A stretch of 64,000 nucleotides of DNA from Pseudomonas sichuanensis (GTDB lineage: Bacteria; Pseudomonadota; Gammaproteobacteria; Pseudomonadales; Pseudomonadaceae). The notes below the pieces were generated by a model. The model did not search any database. It had not been told where the DNA came from and worked only from the letters and a program-made list of their open reading frames with translations. This document shows positions 52,431-61,707 of this stretch, piece by piece; the first letter of the stretch is position 1; every line of letters starts with the position of its first letter. The position numbers and the translations under genes are program-made. The stretch spans positions 90,119 to 154,118 of the forward strand of contig NZ_QKVM01000006.1 of assembly GCF_003231305.1 (NCBI RefSeq), written 5' to 3'.

Positions 52431-52447
52431 GCCAATAAGGGCGAAAC

Positions 52448-54169
52448 ATGAAACAACCGAGCCAAAAGCCCGGGGCACCCTTGTGGGCGGCGCTCGGCAA
52501 CTACAAGTCGACCTTGATCAGCGTTGGCTGTTTTACCGCACTGATCAATGTATTGATGCTGGTACCCTCCATTTATATGTTGCAAGTGTACGACCGTGTA
52601 CTGAGTTCGCAGAACACCACAACCTTGTGGATGCTGACCTTGATGGTCGTCGGTTTCTTCGTATATATCGGCGCCCTCGAGGCGGTGCGCAGTTTCATTG
52701 TTATCCGCGTGGGTAACCAGTTGGAGAAAAGTTTCAACCTGAGTGTGTATCGCGCGGCCTTCGAGCGTAACTTGCGCCAGCGTGACGGCGCTGCCGGGCA
52801 AGCGTTGAACGACCTCACCCAACTGCGCCAGTTCGTCACCGGGCCTGCGTTGTTCGCCTTCTTCGATGCCCCCTGGTTCCCCCTCTACCTGGCGGTGATC
52901 TACCTGTTCAATGTGTGGCTCGGGGTGATGGCCACGGTCGGCGCATTGTTGTTGGTCGGCCTGGCCGTGCTCAACGAGCGCCTGACCCATGCCACCCTGG
53001 CCGAGGCCAGCAACGTCCAGCAGCAATCGACCATGCTCGCCGCAAGCCAGCTGCAGAGCGCCGAAAGCATCCAGGCCATGGGCATGCTCGGCGCCCTGCG
53101 CCAGCGCTGGTTCGCCCTGCACGGGCGCTTCCTCGACCTGCAGAACCGCGCCAGCGACACCTCGGCGGTGATCACCGCCAGCAGCAAGGGCCTGCGCCTG
53201 TGCCTGCAATCGCTGGTACTGGGCCTGGGCGCGCTGCTGGTGATCGAGGGGCAGATGACACCGGGCATGATGATCGCCGGCTCCATCCTCATGGGCCGGG
53301 TACTCAGCCCGATAGACCAGCTTATCGCGGTGTGGAAGCAGTGGAGCGGCGCCCAGCTGGCCTACCAGCGCCTGGGCAGCTTGCTGCACGATCACCCCGA
53401 GCCGCCGGCGCCCATGTCGTTGCCGGCACCCACCGGTGCCCTGGCGGTGGAGCAGCTCAGCGCCGGCCCGCCGGGGCGCAACCTGGCCACGCTGGCGCAG
53501 GTGAGCTTCAGCCTGGCGCCGGGTGAGCTGCTGGGTGTGTTGGGGGCCTCGGGCTCGGGCAAGTCGACCCTGGCCAAGGTGCTGGTCGGCGTGTGGCCGA
53601 GCCTGGCCGGGCATGTGCGCCTGGATGGCGCCGAGCTCAAGCAATGGGACCGCGAAGCCCTTGGCCCGCATATTGGCTACCTGCCGCAGAACATCGAGCT
53701 GCTGCGCGGCAGCATTGCCGAGAACATTGCCCGCTTCGGCGAGCTGGACGGCCAGAAAGTGGTCGAAGCCGCGCGCCTGGCCGGGGTGCATGAGCTGATC
53801 CTGCGCCTGCCCCAGGGCTACGACACCCGCCTGGGCGAGGCGGGCGCCGACCTGTCCGGCGGGCAGAAACAACGCATCGCCCTGGCCCGCGCGCTGTATG
53901 GCAACCCCTGCCTGATCGTGCTCGACGAGCCCAACTCCAACCTCGACAGCCCCGGCGAAGCCGCCCTGGCCAGCGCCCTGATGCAGCTCAAGGCCCAGGG
54001 CCGCACCGTGGTGCTGGTGACGCACCGCAGCGCGGCACTGGCCCAGGCCGACAAACTGCTGGTGCTCAACGAAGGGCGCATGCAGGGCTTCGGCCCGGCC
54101 CGCGACATTCTCCACGCCCTTGGCCAGGGCCCGGCGCAACGCCCATTGCAGGCCGGAGGTGGCGCATGA
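52448..54169 (+). CDS. aprD: Type I secretion ABC transporter for alkaline protease
   Basis: The 573-residue protein has an N-terminal membrane domain with about six helices (20-290) and a C-terminal ATPase. Walker A is GASGSGKST (about 365-373), the signature is [15 protein letters not shown] (from 469) and Walker B is CLIVLDEP (from 488). It is the inner-membrane motor that recognises the AprA C-terminus and passes it into the AprE-AprF channel. There is no N-terminal peptidase domain, as expected for RTX protease exporters. Its stop overlaps the aprE start (ATGA). Confidence 0.97.
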   Translation: MKQPSQKPGAPLWAALGNYKSTLISVGCFTALINVLMLVPSIYMLQVYDRVLSSQNTTTLWMLTLMVVGFFVYIGALEAVRSFIVIRVGNQLEKSFNLSVYRAAFERNLRQRDGAAGQALNDLTQLRQFVTGPALFAFFDAPWFPLYLAVIYLFNVWLGVMATVGALLLVGLAVLNERLTHATLAEASNVQQQSTMLAASQLQSAESIQAMGMLGALRQRWFALHGRFLDLQNRASDTSAVITASSKGLRLCLQSLVLGLGALLVIEGQMTPGMMIAGSILMGRVLSPIDQLIAVWKQWSGAQLAYQRLGSLLHDHPEPPAPMSLPAPTGALAVEQLSAGPPGRNLATLAQVSFSLAPGELLGVLGASGSGKSTLAKVLVGVWPSLAGHVRLDGAELKQWDREALGPHIGYLPQNIELLRGSIAENIARFGELDGQKVVEAARLAGVHELILRLPQGYDTRLGEAGADLSGGQKQRIALARALYGNPCLIVLDEPNSNLDSPGEAALASALMQLKAQGRTVVLVTHRSAALAQADKLLVLNEGRMQGFGPARDILHALGQGPAQRPLQAGGGA

Positions 54170-55458
54170 GCCGGCATGAGCGCGATGCGCGTTTCCATGT
54201 GCGCCTGGGTTGGCTGTTGACCCTGGTCGGCTTTGGCGGGTTCATGGCCTGGGCCAGCCTGGCGCCGCTCGATCAGGGTGTGCCGGTGCAAGGCACGGTG
54301 GTGGTGTCGGGCAAGCGCAAGGCGGTGCAGTCCATGGCTGCCGGCGTGGTCAGCCGGATCCTGGTCAGCGAGGGCCAGCAGGTGCGCCAGGGCGAGCCGC
54401 TGTTTCGCCTCGACCGCACCCAGGTACAGGCCGATGTCGACGCGCTGCAGGCCCAGTACCGCATGAGCCGCGCCAGCCTGGCGCGCTGGCAGAGCGAGCG
54501 CGACAACCTCGGCCAGTTGCAGTTTCCCGCCGAGCTCAGCGCCGATGCCGACCCCAGGCTGGGGCTGATCCTCGAAGGCCAGCGCCAGTTGTTCGACAGC
54601 CGGCGCCAGGCCCTGGCCCGCGAGCAGGGTGCCCTGGCCGCCAGTATCGATGGCTCCCAGGCCCAGCTGGCCGGCATGCGCCGCGCCCGGGGCGACCTGC
54701 AGGCCCAGGCCGATTCGTTGCGCGAGCAGTTGGACAGCCTGCGCCCGCTGGCCGGTGAAGGTTACATCCCGCGCAACCGGGTGCTGGAGTACCAGCGTCA
54801 GCTGTCGCAGGTGCAGCGCGACCTGGCGCAGAACGCTGGCGAAAGCGCACGGCTTGAACAGGTGATCGTCGAGGCGCGGTTCAACCTGCAGCAGCGCCGC
54901 GAGGAGTACCAGAAAGAAGTGCGCAGCCAGCTGGCCGAGGCCCAGGTGAAAGCGGCGACGCTCGAGCAGCAGCTCAACTCCGCGCGTTTCGACCTGCAGC
55001 ACAGCGAGATTCTCGCCCCGGCCGACGGTATCGCGGTGAACCTGGGCGTGCACACCGAGGGCGCGGTGGTGCGTACCGGTGACACCTTGCTGGAAATCGT
55101 CCCCCAGGGCACCGCGCTGGAGGTGGAAGGGCGCCTGCCGGTCAACCTGGTGGACAAGGTGGCGCCACAGCTGCCGGTGGACATCCTGTTCACCGCGTTC
55201 AACCAGAACCGCACGCCCAGGGTGACCGGCGAGGTGGCGCTGGTGTCGGCCGACCAGCTGATCGACGAACGCACCGGCCAGCCGTATTACGTACTGCGCA
55301 GCAGCGTCAGCGACGCGGCGCTGGCGCGCCTGCAAGGGCTGTCGATCCGCCCGGGCATGCCTGCCGAACTGTTCGTACGTACCGGCGAACGCTCGCTGCT
55401 CAACTACCTGTTCAAGCCCCTGCTCGACCGTGCAGGCAGCGCCTTGACCGAACAATAA
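54166..55458 (+). CDS. aprE: Type I secretion membrane fusion protein (HlyD family)
   Basis: The 430-residue protein has one N-terminal membrane helix (about 14-36). It then has a split biotinyl-lipoyl-like domain ([38 protein letters not shown] and [21 protein letters not shown]), two long coiled coils (about 85-275) and a C-terminal beta-barrel ([21 protein letters not shown]). It links AprD to the outer-membrane channel AprF. Coupled to aprD by a 4-nt overlap. AprF starts 9 nt after its stop. Confidence 0.96.
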   Translation: MSRHERDARFHVRLGWLLTLVGFGGFMAWASLAPLDQGVPVQGTVVVSGKRKAVQSMAAGVVSRILVSEGQQVRQGEPLFRLDRTQVQADVDALQAQYRMSRASLARWQSERDNLGQLQFPAELSADADPRLGLILEGQRQLFDSRRQALAREQGALAASIDGSQAQLAGMRRARGDLQAQADSLREQLDSLRPLAGEGYIPRNRVLEYQRQLSQVQRDLAQNAGESARLEQVIVEARFNLQQRREEYQKEVRSQLAEAQVKAATLEQQLNSARFDLQHSEILAPADGIAVNLGVHTEGAVVRTGDTLLEIVPQGTALEVEGRLPVNLVDKVAPQLPVDILFTAFNQNRTPRVTGEVALVSADQLIDERTGQPYYVLRSSVSDAALARLQGLSIRPGMPAELFVRTGERSLLNYLFKPLLDRAGSALTEQ

Positions 55459-55467
55459 GGACTGCGT

Positions 55468-56817
55468 GTGAACAAGCTGCAATTGATCGGGCTGCTGGCG
55501 GCCTGCGCCTGGCTGCCGGCTGCCGCACAGGCGGCCATGGGGCCGTTCCAGGTTTACGAGCAGGCACTGCGCCGCGACCCGACCTACCTGGCTGCCTTCA
55601 AGGAGCACGAGGCCGGCCAGGCCTACCGTGACATCGGCCGCGCTGGGCTGCTGCCGAGCCTGTCGTACAACTACAACCGCGGGCGCAACGATTCCGAGGT
55701 GTCCTACCTGGGGGATTCGCGGCGCCAGACCGAGGACCGTACCTACAACAGCATGGGGTCGAGCTTTACCCTGCAGCAGCCCTTGTTCGATTACCAAGCC
55801 TATTCGAGCTACCGCAAGGGCGTGGCCCAGGCGCTGTACGCCGACGAAAACTTCCGCGATCAGAGCCAGCAACTGTTGGTGCGGGTGATGACCAGCTACA
55901 CCAAGGCACTGTTCGCCCAGGACCAGATCGCCATCAGCGTGGCCAGCAAACAGGCCTACCGCCAGCAGTTCCAGCAGAACCAACGGCTGTTCGATGCCGG
56001 CGAAGGCACCCGCACCGACATCCTCGAAGCCCAGGCCCGGTTCGAGTTGGCCGATGCCGAGGAGATCCAGGCGCGCAACGAGCAGGATGCCGCGCTGCGC
56101 GAGCTGGGCGCGTTGATCGGCGAGCCTGCGGTGCGGGTCGAGGACCTGGCGCCGCTGCAGGCCGGTTTCGTCCTGCCGGCGGTCGAGCCGAGCGGCTATG
56201 ACGCCTGGCAGGAACGGGCCGTGGCCAACAATCCACAGCTGGCATCGTCGCGTCAGGCGGTGGAAGTGGCGCGTCAAGAAGTGGAGCGCAACCGCGCCGG
56301 GCACCTGCCCAGGGTCACCGCGTTCGCCACTTCGCGGCGCCAGGAGTCGGACAGCGGCAATACCTACAACCAGCGCTACGACACCAACACCGTCGGCATC
56401 GAGGTCAGCGTGCCGATCTTCGCCGGTGGCGCTGTCTCGGCCTCGACCCGCCAGGCCAGCCGGCAGCTTGAGCAGGCCGAATACACCATGGACGGCACTA
56501 CCCGCAGCGCCCTGATCGAGCTGCGCAGGCAGTACAACGCCTGCCAGTCCGGGGCCAGCCGCCTGCGTGCCTACGAGCGTGCGCAGGTGGCGGCCGAGGC
56601 GTTGGTGGTGTCGACGCGCAAGAGCGTGCAGGGCGGCGAGCGGGTCAACCTGGATGTGCTCAATGCCGAGCAACAGCTGGCCACCACCCGCCGCGACCTG
56701 GCCCAGGCGCGGTATGACTATCTGCTGGCCTGGATCAAACTGCATTACCAAGCGGGGGTGTTGAGCGAGACGCAGTTGGCGCGGGTGGATGAGGCATTCA
56801 TCGCCAGCAAGCTGTGA
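55468..56817 (+). CDS. aprF: Type I secretion outer membrane channel (TolC family)
   Basis: The 449-residue protein has a signal peptide (ends AAAQA) and the TolC repeat pattern, with two similar halves rich in long helices and short barrel strands (LRRDPTYLAAFKEHEAGQAYRDIGRAGLLPSLSYNYN; later NRAGHLPRVTAFATS). It forms the tunnel through which unfolded AprA leaves the cell. GTG start, with AAGGA about 7 nt upstream. It is the last gene of the apr operon; the lipase and autotransporter genes that follow in some relatives are absent. A REP cluster follows. Confidence 0.95.
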   Translation: MNKLQLIGLLAACAWLPAAAQAAMGPFQVYEQALRRDPTYLAAFKEHEAGQAYRDIGRAGLLPSLSYNYNRGRNDSEVSYLGDSRRQTEDRTYNSMGSSFTLQQPLFDYQAYSSYRKGVAQALYADENFRDQSQQLLVRVMTSYTKALFAQDQIAISVASKQAYRQQFQQNQRLFDAGEGTRTDILEAQARFELADAEEIQARNEQDAALRELGALIGEPAVRVEDLAPLQAGFVLPAVEPSGYDAWQERAVANNPQLASSRQAVEVARQEVERNRAGHLPRVTAFATSRRQESDSGNTYNQRYDTNTVGIEVSVPIFAGGAVSASTRQASRQLEQAEYTMDGTTRSALIELRRQYNACQSGASRLRAYERAQVAAEALVVSTRKSVQGGERVNLDVLNAEQQLATTRRDLAQARYDYLLAWIKLHYQAGVLSETQLARVDEAFIASKL

Positions 56818-56819
56818 CC

Positions 56820-56961
56820 CCTGTGGGAGCGGCGGTTCGTCGCTGCGATTTACCCGCGAAGATGACACCTCGTTGCCTGGCACGGGCAATGCCCGTGTTC
56901 GCGGGTAAACCCGCTCCCACAGGGATCGCATGGCCCTTTGGGAGCGGGTTTACCCGCGAAA
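56820..56961. repeat. Three-copy REP cluster after aprF
   Basis: Three REP copies lie together. The first (56820-56863) is split by about 16 extra bases in its centre. The second (56898-56925, opposite orientation) and third (56938-56961) are normal copies with CGCGGGTAAACCCGC. They separate the apr operon from the convergent MFS gene. Confidence 0.88.
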
Positions 56962-57017
56962 GAGACACTGCGGTGCCCTTGTCAGTCGGCGATGAAAGCC
57001 ATTGGCGGCCCTGAAGG

Positions 57018-58208
57018 TCAGGCCACCTCAGGCTGCAACTTCACCCGCTTGCGCTCCGCCAACCCCCACACCGCCAGCGCCACGGCGCCGATCACCACCC
57101 CGGCGACGACGATCCCGTCCCAGCCATGGCGCTGGAACAACTGCGTCCCCAGCAGCGAGCCCAGCGCGCCGCCGATGAAATAGCAGGTGATGTAGCCGGC
57201 ATTGAGCCGTGTACGCGCTTCAGGGCGCAGCACGATCACCGCATTCTGGTTGCTCACGTGCACCAGCTGCACCGCCAGGTCCAGCAGCAGCACGCCCAGC
57301 AGCAGCGCCGCCAGCGAGCTTTGCGCAAAGGCCAGCGGCAGCCATGACAGCAGCAGCGCCACCAGGCCCACCGTGGTGCCCAGCGAACCCTTGCCGCGGT
57401 CGGCCAGGCGCCCGGCCCAGTTGGCTGCCAGCGCCCCGGCCGCGCCGGCCAGGCCGAACAGGCCGATCACTGCGTCGGAATAGTGGTACGGCGGGTTGCT
57501 CAGCAGGAACGCCAGCGGCGTCCAGAACAGCGCGAACAGGCTGAACGCCAGCAAGCCCAGCAGCGAACGCAGGCGCAGTACCGGCTCTTCGATGAACAGG
57601 CGGAACACCGAGCCGATCAGCGCCGGGTACTTGAGCCCGGCATGGCTGTGGTGCTGCGGCAGGCTGCGGTAGAGGGCGAGGGCGGTGAGCGCCATCAGCA
57701 CCGCGGCCAGTACGTAGATGCTGCGCCAGCCGCCCAGCTCGGCCATGAAGCCGGCGGCGGTGCGCGCCAGCAGAATGCCCAGCAGCAGGCCGCTCATCAG
57801 CGTGCCCACGGCGCGGCCGCGCTGGTCCGGGGCGCTGAGGGCGGCGGCCATCGGCACGAGGATCTGTGCCACCACCGAGAACAGCCCGGTCAGCGCGGTA
57901 CCGAGGATCAGCCAGGGCAGGCTGGGGGCGCAGGCGCTGATGACCAGGCCGGCGGTGGCGATCAGCACCATGGTCACGATCAGCCGGCGCTGTTCGAACA
58001 GGTCACCCAGCGGTGCCAGCAACAACAGGCCGGCGCCATAGCTGAGCTGGGCGGCGATGACGATGGTGCCGGCGCCGGCCGTGCTCAGGCCGAACTGCTC
58101 GGCGATGCTGTGCAACAGCGGTTGGGCGTAGTAGTTGCTGGCCACGGCCAGCCCGGTGGCGGTGGCCATCAGCAGGATCAGGGCGCGGCTGAGAGTGGGG
58201 GCGTTCAT
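57018..58208 (-). CDS. MFS transporter
   Basis: The 396-residue protein has twelve predicted helices and the MFS loop pattern APLGDLFEQRRLI. It belongs to the exporter-like group with SNYYAQPLLHSIAEQFGLS at the start and SGLLLGILLARTAAGF (motif C-like) in helix 5. The substrate is unknown. It is divergent from a LysR-type regulator 107 nt away, the usual pairing for an inducible efflux pump. Confidence 0.9.
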   Translation of the reverse strand: MNAPTLSRALILLMATATGLAVASNYYAQPLLHSIAEQFGLSTAGAGTIVIAAQLSYGAGLLLLAPLGDLFEQRRLIVTMVLIATAGLVISACAPSLPWLILGTALTGLFSVVAQILVPMAAALSAPDQRGRAVGTLMSGLLLGILLARTAAGFMAELGGWRSIYVLAAVLMALTALALYRSLPQHHSHAGLKYPALIGSVFRLFIEEPVLRLRSLLGLLAFSLFALFWTPLAFLLSNPPYHYSDAVIGLFGLAGAAGALAANWAGRLADRGKGSLGTTVGLVALLLSWLPLAFAQSSLAALLLGVLLLDLAVQLVHVSNQNAVIVLRPEARTRLNAGYITCYFIGGALGSLLGTQLFQRHGWDGIVVAGVVIGAVALAVWGLAERKRVKLQPEVA

Positions 58209-58315
58209 GGTTGTCTCGTGGCAGGCAAGGTGGAATGGCGACAAGTATCAGGAAGTGTCTGGCATGACGCCAATGTATAGTTTTCAGCTTGTCCATCTAA
58301 AAAGCAGATAGATCG

Positions 58316-59194
58316 ATGAATCTCAAGCAGCTCGAATACGCCCTGGCGGTGGCCGACACCGGCAGTTTCACCCGCGCTGCCGAGCGCTGCCATGTGGTGC
58401 AATCGGCGCTCAGCCACCAGGTGGCGCGGCTGGAGGCGCAGCTGGGGGTCAGCCTGTTCGAGCGCAGCTCGCGGCGGGTACGCCTGACCCACGCCGGCGA
58501 AGCCTTCGTGCTCAGTGCCCGGCCGGCGCTGGAGGCCGCCAGGCGTATTGCCGATGACGTGGCCGCCGCCTGTGGCCAGGTGCGCGGGCGCCTGTCGATC
58601 GGCGAAATCAGTTCGCTCACCGCGCTCGACCTGGTCGACCTGCTGGCGGTGTTCCATGGCCGCCACCCGGACGTGGACGTGCGCTGGCTGACCGCCAAGA
58701 GCGAGCTGTTGATGGCCGATGTGTGCGAGCGGCGCCTGGACGTGGGCTTTGTTGGTTTGTGGCAGGGCGAAGTGCTGCAGGGCGTGCAGCATCGCCTGCT
58801 GGCGCGCGAGGAACTGGTGGCGGTGCTGCCGCCCACGCATGCCCTGGCGGGCCGGGCGCAGTTGGCCCTGGCGGACCTGGCCGGTGAGGTGCTGGTGGAC
58901 TTCCCCGAAGGCACTGGCGCGCGCCGGCAGACCGACGAAGCATTCCAGGCGGCGGGGGTGGTGCATCGGGTGCAGTTCGAGATCGGCCATATTCGCCTGG
59001 TGGAAAAGTTCGTCCAGCGCGGCATGGCCGTGGGGCTGGTGCCGGAGCGGATCGCCCGGGGTTTTGCCGGGGTGGCGGTGGTGCCGTTGCGGGATGCGCC
59101 GGTACGGCATTTGTATGCCGTGTGGTCGCCCAGCCCGACGCCGGCGGCGCGGGCGTTTCTGGAGGTGATGGAGCAGAGCCTGGGTACGGATTAA
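58316..59194 (+). CDS. LysR family transcriptional regulator
   Basis: The 292-residue protein has the LysR winged helix at residues 1-60 (MNLKQLEYALAVADTGSFTRAAERCHVVQSALSHQVARLE). An effector-binding domain of periplasmic-protein type follows (about 90-290). It probably controls the divergent MFS gene. An ATCT-N7-AGAT dyad (58295-58309), fitting the T-N11-A rule, sits just before the ATG and could be part of an autoregulatory site. The effector is unknown. Confidence 0.94.
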   Translation: MNLKQLEYALAVADTGSFTRAAERCHVVQSALSHQVARLEAQLGVSLFERSSRRVRLTHAGEAFVLSARPALEAARRIADDVAAACGQVRGRLSIGEISSLTALDLVDLLAVFHGRHPDVDVRWLTAKSELLMADVCERRLDVGFVGLWQGEVLQGVQHRLLAREELVAVLPPTHALAGRAQLALADLAGEVLVDFPEGTGARRQTDEAFQAAGVVHRVQFEIGHIRLVEKFVQRGMAVGLVPERIARGFAGVAVVPLRDAPVRHLYAVWSPSPTPAARAFLEVMEQSLGTD

Positions 59195-59211
59195 ACGGGC
59201 TTGCACGTCCA

Positions 59212-59330
59212 CTGTAGGAGCGGCCTTGTGCCGCGAAAGGGCTGCAGAGCAGCCCCGCCGATTTCTGCTTTAACGCTGAAATCCTGGGGCCGCGCTGCGG
59301 CCCTTTCGCGGCACAAGGCCGCTCCTACAG
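59212..59330. repeat. 119-bp BIME-like element
   Basis: Perfect 30-bp terminal arms (59212-59241 and 59301-59330). The interior shares nearly all bases with the element at 39926-40044, including ACGCTGAAATCCTGGGGCCG. It lies between convergent LysR and SDR genes. Confidence 0.93.
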
Positions 59331-59357
59331 GGATGAGGCCTGCCAGGAGAGCTTTTC

Positions 59358-60107
59358 TCAGGCCGCGAAGCCACCATCGGCGGTCAAGCTGGCGCCGGTG
59401 ATATACCCCGCCTCCGGCCCTGCCAGATAGGCCACGAAGCTGGCGATCTCCTCCACATGCCCATACCGCCCGATAGCCATCAGCGGGATCAGGCTGTCGG
59501 CGAACTCGCCGCTGGCCGGGTTCATGTCGGTGTCCACCGGCCCTGGCTGCACGTTGTTCACGGTGATGCCCTGCGGCCCCAGGTCCCGGGCCAGGCCTTT
59601 GGTCAGGCCGACCAGCGCCGACTTGCTCATTGCATACGGCGCGCCGCCGGCAAACGGCATGCGCTCGGCGTTGGTGCTGCCGATATTGATGACCCGCCCA
59701 CCCTGGCCCATGTGTTTCGCTGCGGCCTGGGTGGCGATGAACACGCTGCGCACATTGACCGCCAGGATGCGGTCGAAATCGGCCAGGTCGAACTCGGCCA
59801 CCGGCGCCACCGCCAGCACGCCGGCATTGTTGACCAGGATGTCGAGCCCACCGAAGGCCTTGACCGTGTCGGCCACGGCCTGCTGCACGGCAGCGGCCTC
59901 GGCGCTGTCGGCGCGCAGGGCCAGGGCCTGGCCACCGGCGTTGTTGATCTCGCCGGCCAGGGCTTCGGCGGTGGCGGTGGAGCTGACATAGGTGAAGGCC
60001 ACCTTGGCGCCGTCGCGGGCCAGGCGGCGGACGATGGCCGCGCCGATGCCACGGGAACCGCCCTGGACCAGGGCCACTTTGCCGCTCAGGGGAAGTGCTT
60101 GGGACAT
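59358..60107 (-). CDS. SDR family oxidoreductase
   Basis: The 249-residue short-chain dehydrogenase has the cofactor segment QGGSRGIG (about 14-21), where the usual first Thr is Gln. It also has NNAGVLAVAPV, catalytic Ser in INIGSTNAE and Y-A-M-S-K. The ending YITGASLTADGGF is typical of 3-oxoacyl-ACP reductase-like SDRs. The T in AFTYVSS after the second strand and nearby residues suggest NADPH use. The substrate is unknown. It is divergent from a LysR gene, with an inverted repeat in the shared promoter region. Confidence 0.91.
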   Translation of the reverse strand: MSQALPLSGKVALVQGGSRGIGAAIVRRLARDGAKVAFTYVSSTATAEALAGEINNAGGQALALRADSAEAAAVQQAVADTVKAFGGLDILVNNAGVLAVAPVAEFDLADFDRILAVNVRSVFIATQAAAKHMGQGGRVINIGSTNAERMPFAGGAPYAMSKSALVGLTKGLARDLGPQGITVNNVQPGPVDTDMNPASGEFADSLIPLMAIGRYGHVEEIASFVAYLAGPEAGYITGASLTADGGFAA

Positions 60108-60165
60108 GCTGATCTCCAGTATTCAAGCAAGGCAGGTTGCCTTGGATGGGCGCAGTATCGACCGA

Positions 60166-60193
60166 TGATTACCCACTGATAAGATGGTAATCA
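60166..60193. promoter_or_regulatory. Inverted repeat operator between SDR and LysR genes
   Basis: Perfect 8-bp arms TGATTACC and GGTAATCA are separated by 12 bases. The site lies about 40 bases before the LysR ATG and about 60 bases before the SDR ATG. This is a good position and spacing for a LysR-type recognition site. Confidence 0.65.
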
Positions 60194-60231
60194 CGATCAT
60201 CTGAGTAAACCGCTGGTTGAGAATCCAAGCC

Positions 60232-61158
60232 ATGGAATCGTTCAGTCACCTTGAATGCTTTGTCCGCAGCGCTGAAGTGGGCAGCTTTGCCGAAGCCGCC
60301 CGGCGCCTGTCGCTGACCCCGGCGGCGGTCGGCAAGAACGTCGCCCAGCTGGAAGCGCGCCTGGGCGTGCGGTTGTTCCAGCGTAGTACCCGCAAGCTGA
60401 CCCTGACCGAGGCAGGGCAACGATTTCTGGGGGAAGTCAGCGACAGCTTGCGCACCATCCAATACGCCATGGCCAACCTGGCCAGTGCCGAAGGCCAGCC
60501 GGCGGGTGTGCTGCGGGTGAGCATGGGCACGGTGTTCGGGCGGCTGTATGTGCTGCCGCTGCTGGGGGAGTTCTTGCGGCGTTACCCGGCGATCACCCCG
60601 GACTGGCATTTCGACAACCGCCAGGTCGACCTGATCGGGCAGGGCTTCGATGCCGCCATCGGCGGTGGTTTCGAGCTGCCGCTGGGGGTGGTGGCGCGCA
60701 AGCTGACCCCGGCGCACCGGGTGCTGGTGGCGGCGCCGGCGTACCTTCAGGGGCGCCCGCCGATCGAGCATCCCAGCGCGTTGACGCAGCATGCAGGTAT
60801 CCTGATCCGTTCGCCGCAGACCGGCCGCGTGCGGGCCTGGCCGCTGACCAGCCGTTGGCAGGAGCAGTGCCCGCTGCAATTGCCGCAGAGCATGACCATG
60901 AGCGACTCCGATGCCGCCTGCGCCGTGGCCGGTCAGGGGCTGGGGATTGCCCTGGTGAGTTTGCCGTTTGCGCTGCCGTACCTGACCGAGGGCAGGCTGC
61001 AGCGCGTGCTGCCGGACTGGTACGTGGACGATGGCAACATCAGCCTGTATTACGCCGAACACAAGCTGTTGCCGGGCAAGACCCGGGCGTTCATCGATTT
61101 TGTGGTGGAGCAGTTTGCCGAGCAGGGGTTGGCGGGGCGCTTCAACGCGTTGCAATGA
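60232..61158 (+). CDS. LysR family transcriptional regulator
   Basis: The 308-residue protein has the LysR helix-turn-helix (MESFSHLECFVRSAEVGSFAEAARRLSLTPAAVGKNVAQLE, 1-41) and the substrate-binding-like domain typical of the CrgA/AaeR-type group (DNRQVDLIGQGFDAAIGGG). It probably regulates the divergent SDR gene and itself through the repeat at 60166-60193. ATG is preferred to an in-frame TTG 15 nt upstream. A perfect hairpin follows. Confidence 0.94.
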   Translation: MESFSHLECFVRSAEVGSFAEAARRLSLTPAAVGKNVAQLEARLGVRLFQRSTRKLTLTEAGQRFLGEVSDSLRTIQYAMANLASAEGQPAGVLRVSMGTVFGRLYVLPLLGEFLRRYPAITPDWHFDNRQVDLIGQGFDAAIGGGFELPLGVVARKLTPAHRVLVAAPAYLQGRPPIEHPSALTQHAGILIRSPQTGRVRAWPLTSRWQEQCPLQLPQSMTMSDSDAACAVAGQGLGIALVSLPFALPYLTEGRLQRVLPDWYVDDGNISLYYAEHKLLPGKTRAFIDFVVEQFAEQGLAGRFNALQ

Positions 61159-61216
61159 CCATCGCGGGGCAAGCCCGCTCCCACGGTCTCGTGGGAGCGG
61201 GCTTGCCCCGCGATGG
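61159..61216. repeat. Perfect 26-bp inverted repeat with 6-base loop
   Basis: The arms (61159-61184 and 61191-61216; core GGGGCAAGCCCGCTCCCAC) would form a very stable hairpin between the convergent LysR and Gre-like genes. Same class as 22444-22509. Confidence 0.92.
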
Positions 61217-61223
61217 CGATGGA

Positions 61224-61706
61224 TCAGGCAACGGCGACAATGAACTGCATCTGCACGACGCCATTCACCACCAGGTTCACCTCGTCATCCAGCTTCTTGC
61301 CCAGCAGTTGCTGCCCCAGCGGCGCACGCGGGGTGATTACCGTCACCAGGGCATCACCTTCGCCAATCTTCAGCCCGGCTCCCTCAGGCCCGAGGAACAG
61401 CAGGCGCTGGCGGCCGTCTTCATCTTCCAGCGTCACCAGGCAGCCGATCTGGATGCCGCGCGCCGGGTCATAGTCGCGCAGCACCAGTTGCTGATAGGTC
61501 AGCAACGCCTGGCGGATCTCGGCGGTGCGCCGGGCCTGGCCAGTGGCGAGATAGGACGCCTCCAGTCCCAGGGTGTCGTACTTGTTCTCGGCGATGTTCT
61601 CTTCGGCGGTGGCCGTTTCGTAGGCGGTCTGGGCCGCCTGGCGCAGCACTTCCATGTCGTGCTCGAGGGTGGCGATGATGCGCTGCAGCAGGCTGGTCTT
61701 GTTCAT
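61224..61706 (-). CDS. GreA/GreB family elongation factor-like protein
   Basis: The 160-residue protein has an N-terminal helical hairpin (about 1-75) and a C-terminal FKBP-like Gre domain (IGCLVTLEDEDGRQRLLFLGPEGAG, VITPRAPLGQQLLGKKLDDEV). Gre factors reach into RNA polymerase and stimulate RNA cleavage with two acidic residues at the hairpin tip. Where GreA reads D-L-S-E-N, this protein reads N37-I-A-E40-N, so one acid is Asn and the activity may differ. The start is one base after the upstream gene's stop, so the two are cotranscribed. Confidence 0.88.
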   Translation of the reverse strand: MNKTSLLQRIIATLEHDMEVLRQAAQTAYETATAEENIAENKYDTLGLEASYLATGQARRTAEIRQALLTYQQLVLRDYDPARGIQIGCLVTLEDEDGRQRLLFLGPEGAGLKIGEGDALVTVITPRAPLGQQLLGKKLDDEVNLVVNGVVQMQFIVAVA

Positions 61707-61707
61707 C

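Noticed and set aside
53818..56931. Open frame of 1037 codons on the minus strand over aprD-aprE-aprF
   Set aside because: It lies antisense to three well-identified genes, has no family motifs and is rich in His/Gln/Arg/Ala as expected for a shadow frame in high-GC DNA.
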